From Motacilla alba alba (taxonomy: Eukaryota; Chordata; Aves; Passeriformes; Motacillidae), in NCBI RefSeq assembly GCF_015832195.1, contig NC_052046.1, positions 32,392,911 through 32,456,910 of the forward strand: a stretch of DNA of 64,000 bases, written 5' to 3'. Below, one piece after another: positions 12,311 to 24,776 of the stretch (the first letter of the stretch is position 1; the number at the start of each line of letters is the position of its first letter). The notes under the pieces were generated by a model. The model was not told where the DNA came from. It worked only from the letters and a program-made list of their open reading frames with translations, and searched no databases. Position numbers and translations under genes: made by a program.

Positions 12311-15300
12311 GAGTGCATTATGACTGGAACAGAGGGAATTATCTAAGATATAGTTTCCTTCCCCTTTTGCTCCTGTCAAATGGTCTGTAACAGCTATAAC
12401 AATGTTATGTCACACCTACATAATCAAGTTCTGGAAGCTCATTTCTAGGATTGCTCAAAATAAATTAAAAGGCATAATTCTGAGTGCCTAAGAAGAATGT
12501 AAATACTGACATTTCTGATAAACTCCTTTTTTATGTCAGTTTCATATGTTTTGTTGTGTTTGAGTGGTGGGTAAGAAAGCCAATAAGTAGATTTTAAGAG
12601 AGGCTGCAGAGGACCATCTCTTGTTTTATGTACAGGTATTTGCAAGAGCTGTTGAAACAAAAGTTGACCCCAAAAGGGAAAGTTTGCATTGAATCACTGT
12701 ATATTTGCAAAAGTTATAAATTCCTGTATTTGTTTTTATAATCCTGTAAGCATGTACATTCTGGTAGAGTAATCAAAAATTAGAGCTCTTTCCAAGGTTA
12801 ATGTTCCTGGAAAATACATATTGTTTTCCATGAGAAGACTTCCAAATATCTTCAGTGTAAATGCCATGCCAGGTTGGTCTCTTTCATGCATATTTGCTGC
12901 TGAAACTACTACGCATATGAAGATACCAAATAATATCTTGATATTATTTTTACCTTCCAATCTAAAAATATATTCAGTCTCTGTTGTAGTTTATATTCCA
13001 TTTCTTCCTAACACCATGATTTGCTTGGGAGCTCAAGAAAGTTACTGGTTAAGTCTTGGTAAATGAATGCTTAGACACTTTCTTTCACAGTGCAGAAAGG
13101 CTCAAGCAGTTAATGGAACCCTTACTATTCTGCCTGCTGGAAAAGGGCTGTGATTGGGTGGGTGGGAAGTCTTCCAACAGGCTGTTAAAGCATGTAGTAA
13201 ACTCTATTCATTGGCCTCAGGACCTCTACTGGATTTAGTGATTTCTCCCAAGATACAGTTGTGAGCTAATCAGTAAGTTCTAGTAGCTAAAACTTCCTAG
13301 AAACAAAGATGGAACATCCCAGTGTCCAGCAACATCACAGAAACCCATTTTAAAGAAAATAATTGAATTTGAATATTTTTACTAACTAGAATAATAATGA
13401 ACAGTAATAATAATGAATCACTGTGTCCCTTTAGTCACATTGGCATGTTTAGGGAGAACAGGATAATGTAATTTCAGTAATCTCTATATATCTACTGTCA
13501 GTGAAATTAATACTTTTTTCTTGTGTGGCAAAATATTTGTGCCAAATGATAAAGGAAAAAATAAATCCTGTAAAGCACATGGTAATGAACAGCGAGTGGT
13601 TAGCTAGAATCACAAATTATTTCATCCCTCAACAGGCAAACTGCAGAAAAAATGCATCAAAGAATTTAGGGATTTTTTCTGATGTCTCTTAAGTCCTTTT
13701 GTCTTGCAAAGTAGGTCTAATCCTATAAGGCTGATGGATTGCTTGAGTAATTTGAAATAGATGAAAGATCTGTAAATGTCAAAAAAAAAGGTAGAAATAT
13801 TGATAGCTACATTGTGTCCTACATGTCTCTTTTCACCCATATAGTTTGTTTTTTTTTTTAAATAAGGAGGTGGAGGGCTGCCAGCTCACTTATCATCTAT
13901 CCTTCCCAGCTTCAGGCTGAATAAGAAAAGGTTACACCTGTCAACTGGAAGATGTACTCTGCGGAGAATGATTTTCAAACCATTTACAGGTCACTTTAAG
14001 ACATGTAATTATACAAAAACCTCTGAACTCTAAAAATTGAAACATAAATTTTTTTAAATAATAGCAGATGCAAGTATTTTAAAGCATTTAACTATTCTGT
14101 GTGAACTTTCAGTAGTAATGATTTTAATGTCCCTTTTCCTGACTGATAAAAGGGCTTTTTTCCTTTGTCAAGTAGAATATGCTGTATATCAAAGTAATTT
14201 AATTTTATTCATTGAGTGTAGGTTCACAATGATTTTTATTATCATCCTGTTTTCTGTTATAAAATCAGCTCCAGGAACTGACTGTTTTAAAAGTATGCCA
14301 CAGGATATCTGAATTTTTATGAAAAAAATACTGACTTACATGGGGTACAGGGTGCTGGTATATTTTGTTACATATCAGATTTTCCGTCTTTTTACTTTCT
14401 GACAAGAACTGGAAGGCAGAGATGGCAAGGTCCTCAGATTAATTAAAGAGGTATCAGGTGTAGCACTGATAAGGAACTTCCAAGCACTAGATACTGGATG
14501 TGACACACTTTGGCAGTAATTCCAAATGCAAACCTCCTACATCCTTGACATTTTTTGTTTCAATATTTACTTACTCTGATATTGCCCACGTTAAACTATA
14601 TAGACAAACTTTGTAACCAACTTCCCAAGTGTTTTAGTAGCTATATTTCACTAATCATTAGAAATAAAATGTTGTATCTCTTTTGTTTACTAATCTTTGT
14701 TCTACCTCTAGTTGACACAGATATGCATTCAAACTAATGAAGGAAATTTGCTTTGACTCAGCATGAAAAGGCGGATAAAAATAAGGGCAGAAAGATGAAA
14801 ATATTACGATATTACCTTGCACTTATATTAAAAAAATGCAGTAATGAGTAAGTGGGTTCCCTGAACCACAGGAGATTCCCTTGGAGAATCTCAGATCACA
14901 GCCTGAATTTGGGAAAGCATCAGTAGGCCTCAGGTTCAGGTAGACATTCATCTGCATCCCTTCATACTCAGGGAAGGATGCTGAATAAACGAGTTGTTGT
15001 TCACCACTAGCAGTGTAGGGTTTATTTGTTTCACAAGTGTAGCCAAACCTCAACAAACATCAAAATTCTTTTTTAGTGTTTTGGCTTGTAGGTTGAATAT
15101 TTCAGATTATTCACTTCTGAAAATAAACAGAAATCTGTAGACCCTGAAAAGGGCAGAGTGAAATAAAATGCTAGCTTGTAATATGTTGATTAAAATTATT
15201 GCTTGGATCTCCAAAAAAATCTGCAACCAGAATAGAAATGCAGCCAAATTTTCTTTTACAGAGTGAAGTGTCTCATATGTGAGACTGGCTTTATGGTTTG

Positions 15301-15701
15301 ATTATTGTCTACTGAGCACATGATATAAATTATTTCATAACCCCTTATGCAGCAATGCTCAAGTACTTTTCTTTTTAAATGAACCTATAGCTAAACAATT
15401 GATGTCTCCTGTTGAAGAACCACTCCAGACATTAAAGTATTTGTCAGTTCACAGTAACTTCCATAGTATCATTAGGATGTATCTCCTAGGGATGGAACTA
15501 AGCTGAAGTTTGAGTGCTTCTATATAAAGAGACCCACCCAATATCATTCTCGCATGGGTTGCTGCTGTTGGCACAACTGTAGTGGCCACTTGAGCTTGTG
15601 GATGTGACCTTGCAAACTACAGTCTAACTGGCTGCAGTCTTCTGGGTATTGTCCAAGATTTGTCCAGCATCTAGCCCAAACGAGTAGAAGAAAAAGCAAA
15701 T
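12311..15701. other. AT-rich non-coding stretch
   Basis: Nothing recognisable. The open frames are 77 codons or shorter and lie on both strands. An A-run near 13781 and a T-run near 13849 are the only notable simple sequence. Confidence 0.7.
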
Positions 15702-15830
15702 TAATATGTCTATATGTACATTATATGTATACACATACATAAGACACATGAATAATACATAAATATACATATAAATGTTTATATTTACATATTGACATAT
15801 ATATTCTATTACAACAATTGATAAGCTAGC
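15702..15830. repeat. Imperfect TA/ACAT-rich simple sequence
   Basis: A degenerate stretch of TATATGTACAT-like and ATACATA words, probably an old mutated microsatellite. Confidence 0.65.
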
Positions 15831-16691
15831 ATGTATGTGTAATTAGACTTGCTTTTTAAGCAAATCTACATCAGAAGCCTGTCAGCAAATAAATATTGGG
15901 ACAAGCTATCACTTCTTAATTTAAAATGAAATGCATAGCTCAAATTTTATAGTACAAAGAAAAAGCTGGTTTCATCTTCTTGATAATTTCTTACTTTTTT
16001 ATGCATGGTAGTTAAGCATAAGATGATTTTTTGAGAAAATAATTTTCTGGGAGCTGGGAAACATGTATCTGAGAGACAAAATTAATCAAAATCACCCTCC
16101 CAGAAATATTTGTGAGTACTTTTCTCATGAAAGATGTATCATAAGATATCCAAAAAGTCATGAGAAAATAAATAAGCTTCCCAGGACTTCACACTTGGGA
16201 TAACCAATTTGATCTTAAAATATATATTATGATTCCGCCAAAACAGTTTTCTAACACCTAACAAATCAAAAAGGCAAATGAAAATAAAGTCATGTAAAGA
16301 ACAATTACCTGATGAAAATGTTTCTAAAATTTGAAATAATAAAGAGAAATGTACTGTCACTGCCAAAAGAATGTCTGAGGAATTCTAAAAATCTAATTTA
16401 GATATACTTTCTGTGCATCCTGTACATACTACTCTACTCAAAATTTATGTGTTCTTCTTTTAAAAGGTAACATGCTTCTGACCAGTGAACAAGACTGCCA
16501 GGTTTTCCCAGGATACATCATTAGGTCTTTTTCCATTCTTTTCCCTATTAGTAATTTTTAGTTGGAGTTTTACCATTTTTTACATTCATCATAGCAACCC
16601 ATATGGTAAATTATGGTCAAGATACCTGGTACCTGTTACCTTGTAACTTTAGCTGCTTAGATATCAGCTATATTGGAAACTAGTGGAATCA
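15831..16691. other. AT-rich non-coding stretch
   Basis: No feature recognised. Confidence 0.7.
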
Positions 16692-16761
16692 ACAAAAAAT
16701 ACCCCAAAAACAAAACCAAACCAAACCGAACCAAAAACCACCAAAAAAACCCCAAAAAACA
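16692..16761. repeat. A/C-rich low-complexity tract with AACCA-type words
   Basis: Contains repeated CAAAC and CCAAA words and runs such as CCCCAAAAAA. The A/C strand bias is strong. No flanking element body is recognised. Confidence 0.85.
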
Positions 16762-17851
16762 GAGAAAAGGCTTGATTGCATGTTGCAGGTCCTACAATAT
16801 TACTTCTCTCAAATCTAAACTGTTAGGGACTTGACTGGGACAAGCGCTACATAAATTTGGCCAGTAGTACATAAGTAACAAGCAGGAGATTTTATGAGTT
16901 TCATCTATTGATAAGCACATTGCCTCTGACATTGATTGTGTGCTTCTCACTATAAAAATTACAGTAGCTCTCAGAGTCAATGTTCTGGTGGACTTCATTT
17001 TGTTGTGCAAGCAGATAAAGATAGTAAATATCTATGAATACACTACTTAAACAGCTGGAGTTCAGTTGGATAACCATATTTAGTAAATACTTTCATCATA
17101 TACATTCTGACATAGTTTATGGTTTTCTATTCATGATTGTATTAATAGAACTTTATATAGGGAAAGCTCTGGAGATAACAAAACTGGCATGAAAAAGAAC
17201 TTCATAATCTCATTAAGTGTTGCTAGGAGAGGCTACTGGGATCACAAGAATACTTTTGTAGAAGCTAATGCACATTGTCAATGCATAAATTAATTGTAGT
17301 GTGTAAAGAAGAAAAGGGAAATGCATACATTTCATTTGTAATGTGTAAATATTTTCATTTTTCATGCCATTTTCAATCTCTTCTTAAGCTTGGAAAGATA
17401 AACTTCCAATAAGCAACTGGGATTTCTTATTCGCTTATTGACAAATAAATTATTTATGGATTGAAACAGTAGTATGGGAAATCACACATAAGTATGTTTT
17501 CTGAATCTTCTGATGAAAAAAGTAGGAATAATTACAAAAAATGTTTGGTGGTGGATTTGTTAGCATCCTGTGTTGTTCCCATTTAGGTATTTTAGTTTTA
17601 CAGAAAAAGATGTCTCAACAGGTATCATGATGATGATTTCTTGGACAGTAGAAACTAGCAAAAATCTCCAAAATTTTAGAGAAGCATTCCCTTTGCTTTT
17701 AGTAATTCTTCAAATGAGGGAATTAGAATAGTAATTAATCTTACCTAAAAGAGTAAAAAGCTTAAGATAAAATAAATAAAATAGTCTACGTCTGAATCTA
17801 AATATTTCTGTATCTTTCAGAAATAAGTAAGTAATTTATACAACAGACAGC
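16762..17851. other. AT-rich non-coding stretch
   Basis: No feature recognised up to the left edge of the LTR. Confidence 0.7.
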
Positions 17852-18029
17852 TGTGTTGGTTTTGCATTGGAGCCGCCCAGGAAAGTGATTTTTTTTTTCT
17901 GAGAAGAGCTGCTGAGATCTTCCTCTGCGCCTAGCCAAACCAATTGCTGGCTAGCTTTAGGAATAGGCATGTTAATAGCCAATTAAACACTAGATCCACC
18001 TCTGCGAGGTTTACATTTTAAAATTAACA

Positions 18030-18490
18030 AACGCCGGGAATGCTCTCTTTTCCTCCCGGCCTGGGAACAGGTAACAAGGCTGGCCTGGCCTCTCTCGTCT
18101 TGGCCGGGCTGGGCCGGGTGGGCTCCGCCGCGGGGCCGCGCCCTTTGCGGGGAGCCCAGCGGCGCTGTCCCGGCCGGGCCGGGCCCCAGCAGCGGCCAGG
18201 CAGGGAGAGGGGAGGCCGTGGGGCCCTGGCAGAGGCAGGGCCGGGCCACGGCTGAGAACATCTTGTCACCAGCTGCGCTTCCCCAGCGCGGCCGCCTCAC
18301 AAGGTCGTGCGGCTGAGGCCAGAGGCGGCCCTGCAGCCCGCGCCGAGAGTGGCCCCGCGGCTGGGATTGAACGCAGCAAAACCAAAGACCAGCCATGGCT
18401 TTTGACCACGGTCTTTGACCGACCCTGACACAGCCCCCGGTGCAGCCTGAAGTACATCACGGTAAGTGCTGGCCGCAGCCCGGCAGGGAT
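18030..18490. promoter_or_regulatory. CpG-rich core of the LTR
   Basis: This is the only strongly CpG-rich segment in the window, with many CCGG, GCCG and GCGC words in 18100-18380. It lies wholly inside the LTR. In an ordinary CpG-island scan it could be mistaken for a host gene promoter. Retroviral U3 regions drive transcription, so promoter activity is possible, but no clear TATA box or initiator stands out. Confidence 0.6.
18461..18467 (+). other. Candidate splice donor inside the LTR
   Basis: GGTAAGT is a near-perfect 5' splice-site consensus. A transcript starting in the LTR could splice from here into downstream sequence. This is inferred from the motif alone. Confidence 0.35.
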
Positions 18491-19301
18491 CACATGATGA
18501 CCTGCAGGCTGGGCGAGATTTAACTCTTTCGCTGCGCAGATGAAACTTGCAAAGCATTGATCCTTTCTCTAGTGAAAGAAAAGAAAGAGAGTAAAGACAC
18601 GTAGAAGGCAACATAAGACACTGAGGTCAGAAAAGAAGAAATCAAATTCCAGGTGGGAAGGAGAATGAGGAGATGCCTTTAGTTTTGGGCTGGAATCCTC
18701 TTGTAAAGCTATGGAGAAGAATACCATTGATACATCAGACTCTTTTTTCCTGTAAATCATTGAGAAGTATGGGGATTAAGTGTTCAAAGTGTAGCAAAGG
18801 CATCTATGCTAAAGCAAGCAGATGTTGAAGTAGCTGTGATCCCATGAGAAGTTTGAACAGAGAGAGAGAAGAGTGATGAAGACCCTTTGCCCCCAGGGAA
18901 AGAAGACCTCTATTCTCAGAGATGAAGATGATCTTAGATAAGAGAAAGTTTTCTCTTGAACAGCTCTTCCTTAAAATAGTATACCATAAGTTGACGTGGC
19001 CCATAAATGCAGCTGTGGGAAGGTTGTGAAAAGATGGGAGGGACTTCACGATTGCAGATTCCTGGGTGGCTGCTATTTGTGGAATTTAAAAGCCAAGAGC
19101 AAACTGTTTTCTTGGGGAGAAGACCACATGAAATGACAAGAGGGACTCCTCTCCCTTAGTGAATTGAAGAAAGAGTATTCTAGAGGTGATAAACTGACTG
19201 AATTGTTTCTGTGCATTGGTAGTGGGAAAGAAAAGGTTGTAGGGGGAGGAGAAGTGTTCCAGAGGTTTTGTTCTGATTCTTATTATTCTTTTAGTTCTGT
19301 T

Positions 19302-19307
19302 AATAAA
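19302..19307 (+). terminator. LTR polyadenylation signal
   Basis: AATAAA, followed by a T/G-rich stretch and the U5-like end of the LTR. Its position fits the retroviral R region. Confidence 0.7.
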
Positions 19308-19436
19308 CTTTTCTTTATACCCTTTTAAAGTTTTGAGCCTGCTTTTACTTCTTCCTAATCCTGCATCACAGCAGGAAATAAGTATATTCTAGTGGGTGCA
19401 CTGGCATTTAGCCAGTGCCAGACCCACCACATTAAT

Positions 19437-19454
19437 TGGTGCATTGGCCAGGAA
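19437..19454 (+). other. Retroviral primer binding site, tRNA-Gly type
   Basis: TGGTGCATTGGCCAGGAA starts 5 bp after the LTR. It is complementary to the 3' end of vertebrate tRNA-Gly(GCC), including the CCA tail, with one difference in 18 positions (A where G is expected at position 14). It marks the LTR as a 5' LTR. No gag-like sequence follows, so the provirus body is deleted or unrecognisable. Confidence 0.75.
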
Positions 19455-19730
19455 ATCTCAAATTGGCCAACCAAAACCACTAAAACAACTTAACAGATGC
19501 CATTAGTATTTAAACAATATCTAGAAGATATCTGCACTATGTTTAGGAAGATTTATTATTATATGATTTTTTATATTTTTTTTCAAAAAATAAGAACTTT
19601 TGTTGTACTTCTAAATATGTGAGTACAACTAATAGCTGGGCATGTGCTCTGACTTGCAGTGTACTTAAGACAGATAATAACATATGTCCAGATTATACTG
19701 TCTGGGCTAAAATAGCCCAAATAACAAACC

Positions 19731-19756
19731 TTTTTTTTTTTTTTTTTTTTTTTTTG
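19731..19756. repeat. Homopolymer T(26)
   Basis: An uninterrupted run of 26 T. It could be the tail of a minus-strand retroposon, but the sequence to its right is not recognised as one. Confidence 0.95.
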
Positions 19757-20028
19757 GCTAGTATTTCAGGTGCTTCTACCAGACTTAAAATGATGCAGAA
19801 ATTACACATCTTAGTAAAAATCAAGTCACTCTCCCTTTCTCAATTGAACATGAAGTACATGTCCTAGTTGTTTTTTCCTTTTTTCTTGATAAAGGGCACA
19901 AGGCCCAGTATAGAAAGCATCACTAAAATTATTCCTTTCTGTGATCATTGACATTGTCACTGCACATCTCACTTCAAAGTTGATGTCTTCTCTATAATTT
20001 TCTTTGTGTCTTCCAATTATGTCATTTT

Positions 20029-20060
20029 ATTTATTGGTCTTTATTTAAAGACCAATAAAT
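20029..20060. repeat. 32-bp near-perfect palindrome
   Basis: Left arm ATTTATTGGTCTTTA (20029-20043), spacer TT, right arm TAAAGACCAATAAAT (20046-20060). All 15 arm positions pair. Such a sequence could extrude as a cruciform or fold into a hairpin when transcribed. No repeat family is recognised around it. Confidence 0.95.
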
Positions 20061-21100
20061 GCAGTGGTTTCTCTGTATCTGAAAATGGCTTAGCCATTTT
20101 GTGGGGCTGAGGCTGAAAGGAGCCTTCCCTTAGTAGCCTTGTCCCTTAACATTTTCCATCCACAGGGTTCTGCATAGCAATTTGTCCAGAGTGAATATGG
20201 TCATGGCCATGATGAGAAAGAGCATGTCCTTGTAGATGGGACTAGACTTACTCTCAGTTTTTTAAGACTGACAAACAGAACAAAGCAGAAGGATGTAGAT
20301 GGTTTTCAGGTAATACACACAGCAAAGTTAAATTTATTTTTTAGTACGGAAGACTGGTTATCTAGTTTTGAATAATGCGGAGAAGAGCAACATTGATTTC
20401 TTTGATTCTCTAGCTCTTGGGACTAAATAATGATGCTGTAGAAGAAAGAGAATGACATGGTGATGCTGCCCAATTACTGAAAAGGAGAAGGGACATGAAT
20501 GAACAAAATGGTTTCCTGTAAATTGTCTGAGCCCTAGCTCCCTAGTAATGACTTTAATAGGGTCAGGGTTTTATTACTTTATTGACAAGATATGCTGTAA
20601 CAAAATCATTTTTTTATGATGAATTAAATGTATAGATCTGAATGTACAGCCTTGCTATCAAAAACAGTACAGACTACAGGAATTAAAACTAGACAGTTCA
20701 GGATAGGAGTCTGTAATTAGTAGGCAGGTTGGGTTTTTTTCAGTAACTGGCCTTTTTCCTCTTGCTGCCCACTTCTTCATGTGTACAGCAATGGTTTTCA
20801 AATACAGATTTTTGGGGAAGGTAGCAAGAGGAACAGCTGGTTTTTTGACGCAGGCATTGGTACCTAATGAATTTTCTGCTGAGCAAGTTTAACCATAATT
20901 TTTAGTTTGAACATATTCTTTGTTAATGTGGAAAGGTGCAAAATATTTTCATAGTTTTTTTACTCTTTATCACAGTTAGTATAAAGAAAAAAGACTGTCT
21001 TTTTTTCCTTGGTGGAATGTTTATGAAATGAGAGTGGATGTCACATGGTTGTGTGACTTGGAATGAATCGAATTGTGTGGGTTGACAAGTCAATGACAGA

Positions 21101-21138
21101 AATTGTGGAGAAATTCAAGAATTGTGGAGAAATTGTAA
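21101..21138. repeat. 19-bp tandem duplication
   Basis: Two adjacent copies of AATTGTGGAGAAATTCAAG, the second with two changes near its end, lying 10 bp before the LTR at 21149. Confidence 0.9.
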
Positions 21139-21148
21139 GCAGACATCC

Positions 21149-21705
21149 TGAGTTCGGTTGGGATAGAGTTAATTTTCTTCTTAGTGGGGTTTTGATTTAG
21201 AATAAGAATAGTGATTATGAACACACTGGTGTTTCTGTTGTTGCTAGGTAGTGTGTACCCTAAATCAAGGACTTTTCAACTTCCTCTGCTTTGCCAGTGA
21301 GGAAGTGCATAAGAAGCCATGAGGGAATAAACCAGGAGAGATGGCCCAAACTGGCTAAAGAGACATTCCATACCATAAACTCATGTCCAATAAGCTGGGG
21401 GGAGTTGGGTGGGAGCTGCTCGTACAGCTTAAGGACAGGCTGGACATCAGTCAGCAGGTGGTGAGCCTTATTGAATTGTCTTATCACTTTTCTTTCTTGG
21501 GATTTATTTATCTTTTTTTTTTTTGTAATCTCACTTTTGTTACAGTTTTTTGTTGTTGTTGTTGTTACAATTTTTATTACAATATTTTAATTTTATTTGG
21601 GTTTATAAATTTTTTCTTCAGCTCTCCTCCCCAGCCCACTGTGTGGTAGGGAGTGATTGAGCAACTGCATATTACTTAGTTGCTGGCTGGGATTAAACTA
21701 TGACA
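21149..21705 (+). mobile_element. Solo endogenous retrovirus LTR, about 0.56 kb
   Basis: The body matches a widespread bird LTR family in order: GGTTGGGATAGAGTTAATTT near the left end (about 21157-21176), a stretch meaning 'CAAGGACTTTTCA' near 21267, a segment around 21345-21420 with GGGGGGAGTTGG, a T-rich stretch near 21510-21600, and a right end of GGCTGGGATTAAACTATGACA. Proposed termini are TG at 21149 and CA at 21705. No internal retroviral sequence is present on either side, which fits recombination between two LTRs to leave one. No convincing target-site duplication is visible, suggesting age. The opposed short frames within it (21260-21487 minus, 21383-21649 plus) are not genes. Confidence 0.85.
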
Positions 21706-24704
21706 GCATGATATTTTCTATGATTATGAATTGCAACTCAGAGGAAAAGAAAAAATTGTATTGCTCTTCATGTCTACAGAGTTCAGCATTGTATTTTACT
21801 CTATTGAGAATCTAAGTTTGAGGAACAACTGTTTTCCGACAACAAATACAAATATTTGCATTATCTCTTTTGTGAGTATTATTATCATTATTTTAAATGT
21901 ATGTTAGTTGTACTATATTCATCTTGTTCCTAAGAATTAAGCTGCATTCAAGGGTAATACTGTCTTTTTTGGTGATTCTAATGAGGTAATAACATACAGG
22001 AATCATTAGCCCAAATATAATTGAAGCCTGAAACTGTGACAGCTGAGAAAGTGCTGTGTGTTTTTAGTGATATGAAGACTGACTTCAGTTTAAAAGTAAG
22101 CTGCTAACAGATGTTTAGAGCACTCTTCTTTTTCATTAACAATGTGAGTCAAACCCTGAATACTTGACTAGGAAAACAACTTCCTGCTAAACCAGTGGTA
22201 TCACAAATCTACCATGTTTGCTAGGCTATTGGGTCACTGTAACAATTATGAGTGTTAAATAAATACTCATTAAATATTTCATCTTTTCATGCTGGGGGAA
22301 AAAACTAAAAGAATTTACATTACACCAAATTCAGATTCTTTTGGGTTTTTTTGTCTGACAGTGAAATTCTGTCCTACCCCATGACAATCTTTATCAATTT
22401 AAATTGTTCAAGTAAGAAATATGAGGAAATGTGAAGGAGGAGCTAGATTTACAAAGCTAATGGCAAAGTGATTTTCCTCTTCATTGAAGTATGTACCTCC
22501 AGGTATAAATCAACAAAAGTGCAAGAGGTAGTTGTTATTCTTTTCCTCAGGATGTGTGAATTTAATCCTTTAACCCAAATTAATGTCCTAGCTACCAACA
22601 AGTAAGTATTCTAAGGTTTCTTTTTTAGATACTGCTGCTTTATCTTCCCTAAAAAATAAAGCTAGGAAAACTCACTAAGTCAGTGAACCTCAGCATTGGA
22701 TTGCAACATTATTAGTGTCTTATAAAAATTAAAACTGTTTCACAAAAATTAATATGAAAGACCCAAATGAGAATTATATATAGTATTTTAGTGACTAGAA
22801 AACTTACTTCTCAGGTGGGGAACTTCTGCTGAGTTCACTTTCTATTTAATTTATGAACAAGTATTAGAGTCCAGATTTCACAGGGGATGTAAATAATGTG
22901 ATTTCAAAGACACCATTGAAGTTAAACCCATTATTCCCAGAAAAAAAGGCTTGTATAAATAATAAAGTAGAACTGTAAAAGATCATTCCAAAATACCATT
23001 ATTTTTTTAACTCCTGCTTACATGAAAACTGAAATGATAATTCAAAATTATATTTCGTTTATTAACTTGCCTATTTAAAGTAGTATTTTTTATAACTTTG
23101 CCCTTCTTTTCTTTTTAACAGCACCTTCAGGCTTGAAGGAGTATCTATATTTGGAGGCACGTCAATTAATTTGCATATCAGATTCATCATGGTGACTTCT
23201 TGCAGGCCAGATCTGAGAAGTAAACAGGAAACCTGACCCTTAGTGGAGAATGGAAGAACCCTTGAAGTCAGAGCACAACTGAGCACTAGTGTAATCTGCA
23301 TTGAATCATCTTTTTCAGATCTGACAGCTACAAGCTGAGTCCTGGCAAAAGCCACAGCCTTAAATTCCATTCAGTGGGAAAGAAGGATAAGAGAACTCAA
23401 TGTTTTGCCCCATTGCAGAAACTGCTGTCTCCAAGCCTGACGCCTGAGTTCTATGCTGAGCAACCAGAGTACCAAACAAGTTTTTTTATGGGTACAGCCA
23501 GCATCAACAAATATTTCAATATGTAGCCAAAAGGAAAAAGGAAGCACTTAGTAATTTCAGAAAATGGATACATTTATTGTAACAGAGGAATGTTACTGTC
23601 TGTGGGGAAGAAAACCTCTGTTGTCTCTTGTATATATTCAAAGCCATACAGGAACAGGGCATAAGTGAAGTTAAGTCACTTAAAAGGATGCTCTCTCCTG
23701 TCCTCCACCCAACTTTGAGGAAGTTCCGCTCTTAGAGATTGCATCTCGATGCACTTCTATTATTTGCACTGTCACTTCCATTCAGGGTAATGATGTGTGC
23801 CACCATTTGCACAGATGGCCCCAGGAGATTTTTGACCACAACAAGCTATACTTTGCCAGGGCTCCAAATGGAATTAAAAAGTTAGAACTGAAGAAAGACA
23901 TTTATGCTCTCTTTCACTATGGGGATCTCTTCACAGAAAGGATTATGATCCTTTCTTAGGATGAAATAAATACATGCATATACATACATATATACATATG
24001 TATATATATGAAAAAGCAGCAACATGATAAGGTGTATTTTAAAAGGGGATAATTCTTTTTTAATAGCATCCATTTTTTATCATATTAGCAGCCAAGAAAT
24101 TTAATCTTTTGAATTATACATCAAAAAATGTTCTTGTTGAACATTGACATTTAGTCCCAGTTACTGCTAAAGAAGTCATTTGTAATATGTACTTGACATA
24201 AAATTTTTCTAGCCATTTGTCTATATTTCATGGAGAAATCTAGCAGACAAGCAACATTTTCAGTTTATTTTTCTAAATAAATGTGTTGTTTGTATCATTT
24301 GCAGTCACTCATTTTGGCTGGTTTTCATTATCTCCAAAAGTGATTTAAAGACAGAACCAAAACACAGGGATTGTTTTTTCTTGTTAAGCTGTAATGATTT
24401 GCTGAATGAAAGCTTTAATATAAATACTGTAATTTGTAAAATGATGAAGTATATTTATATAGGCAAATATGTATGGAAAACAAAAGGAGGTATTTTAACT
24501 CTTAATTTCAGAACATAGTTTATTTTAATATCCACAGGAAGAAATTAAATATATAATGGGATAGGGGTTTTATTATCAATGAGTTTTACTAAGTGAAAAT
24601 TTGGGTGTTTAAGAGTGAAATGAATGTAGTCAAATAATGGTGGTTTCCCAAATTATACAGAGACCTTTTGCCAGCTGTCTCTTTTTACTCTAAAACTGGT
24701 TTGG
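21706..24704. other. AT-rich non-coding stretch
   Basis: No gene or transposon recognised. A degenerate TA/CATA simple repeat lies at about 23968-24010. A 99-codon minus-strand frame (23071-23370) has no recognisable motif. Confidence 0.65.
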
Positions 24705-24776
24705 TCATTTGGGGGGTTGGGTTTTTCTGGGGCATGTGTGTTCTAAGGTTTTTGTTTGGTGTTTTGTTTGTTTTGG
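24705..24776. repeat. G/T-rich low-complexity tract
   Basis: G-runs such as GGGGGG, GGG and GGGG separated by T-runs, then GTTTG words. It is the reverse-strand equivalent of the A/C-rich tracts elsewhere in the window. Confidence 0.8.

Larger units (their letters stand above)
17852..19431 (+). mobile_element. Endogenous retrovirus LTR, about 1.58 kb, passerine type
   Basis: The element begins TGTGTTGGTTTTGCATTGG and ends in GACCCACCACA, giving the TG...CA ends of an LTR. Both ends and much of the body agree with a songbird LTR family I know. An AATAAA signal sits at 19302-19307, about 125 bp before the right end, as expected upstream of the R/U5 boundary. The middle (about 18030-18490) is strongly G+C and CpG rich, unlike everything around it. 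A splice-donor-like GGTAAGT lies at 18461-18467. No clear target-site duplication is visible: the left flank ends ACAGC and the right begins TTAAT. A primer binding site follows 5 bp after the right end, so this was a 5' LTR of a provirus rather than a standard solo LTR. The short minus-strand frames inside it are not genes. Confidence 0.9.
19455..21100. other. Non-coding stretch after the truncated provirus
   Basis: No gag, pol or env similarity is visible and there is no second LTR of the same family. It holds a 26-T run and a 32-bp palindrome, listed separately. Confidence 0.65.

Noticed and set aside
17983..18614. Pro/Ala/Arg-rich frames in a CpG-rich region suggesting a promoter and first exon of a host gene
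   Set aside because: The whole region lies inside a recognisable LTR; the frames are GC-composition effects.
19731..19870. T(26) as the tail of a minus-strand processed pseudogene
   Set aside because: The adjacent 110 bp show no polyadenylation signal or coding similarity on the minus strand.
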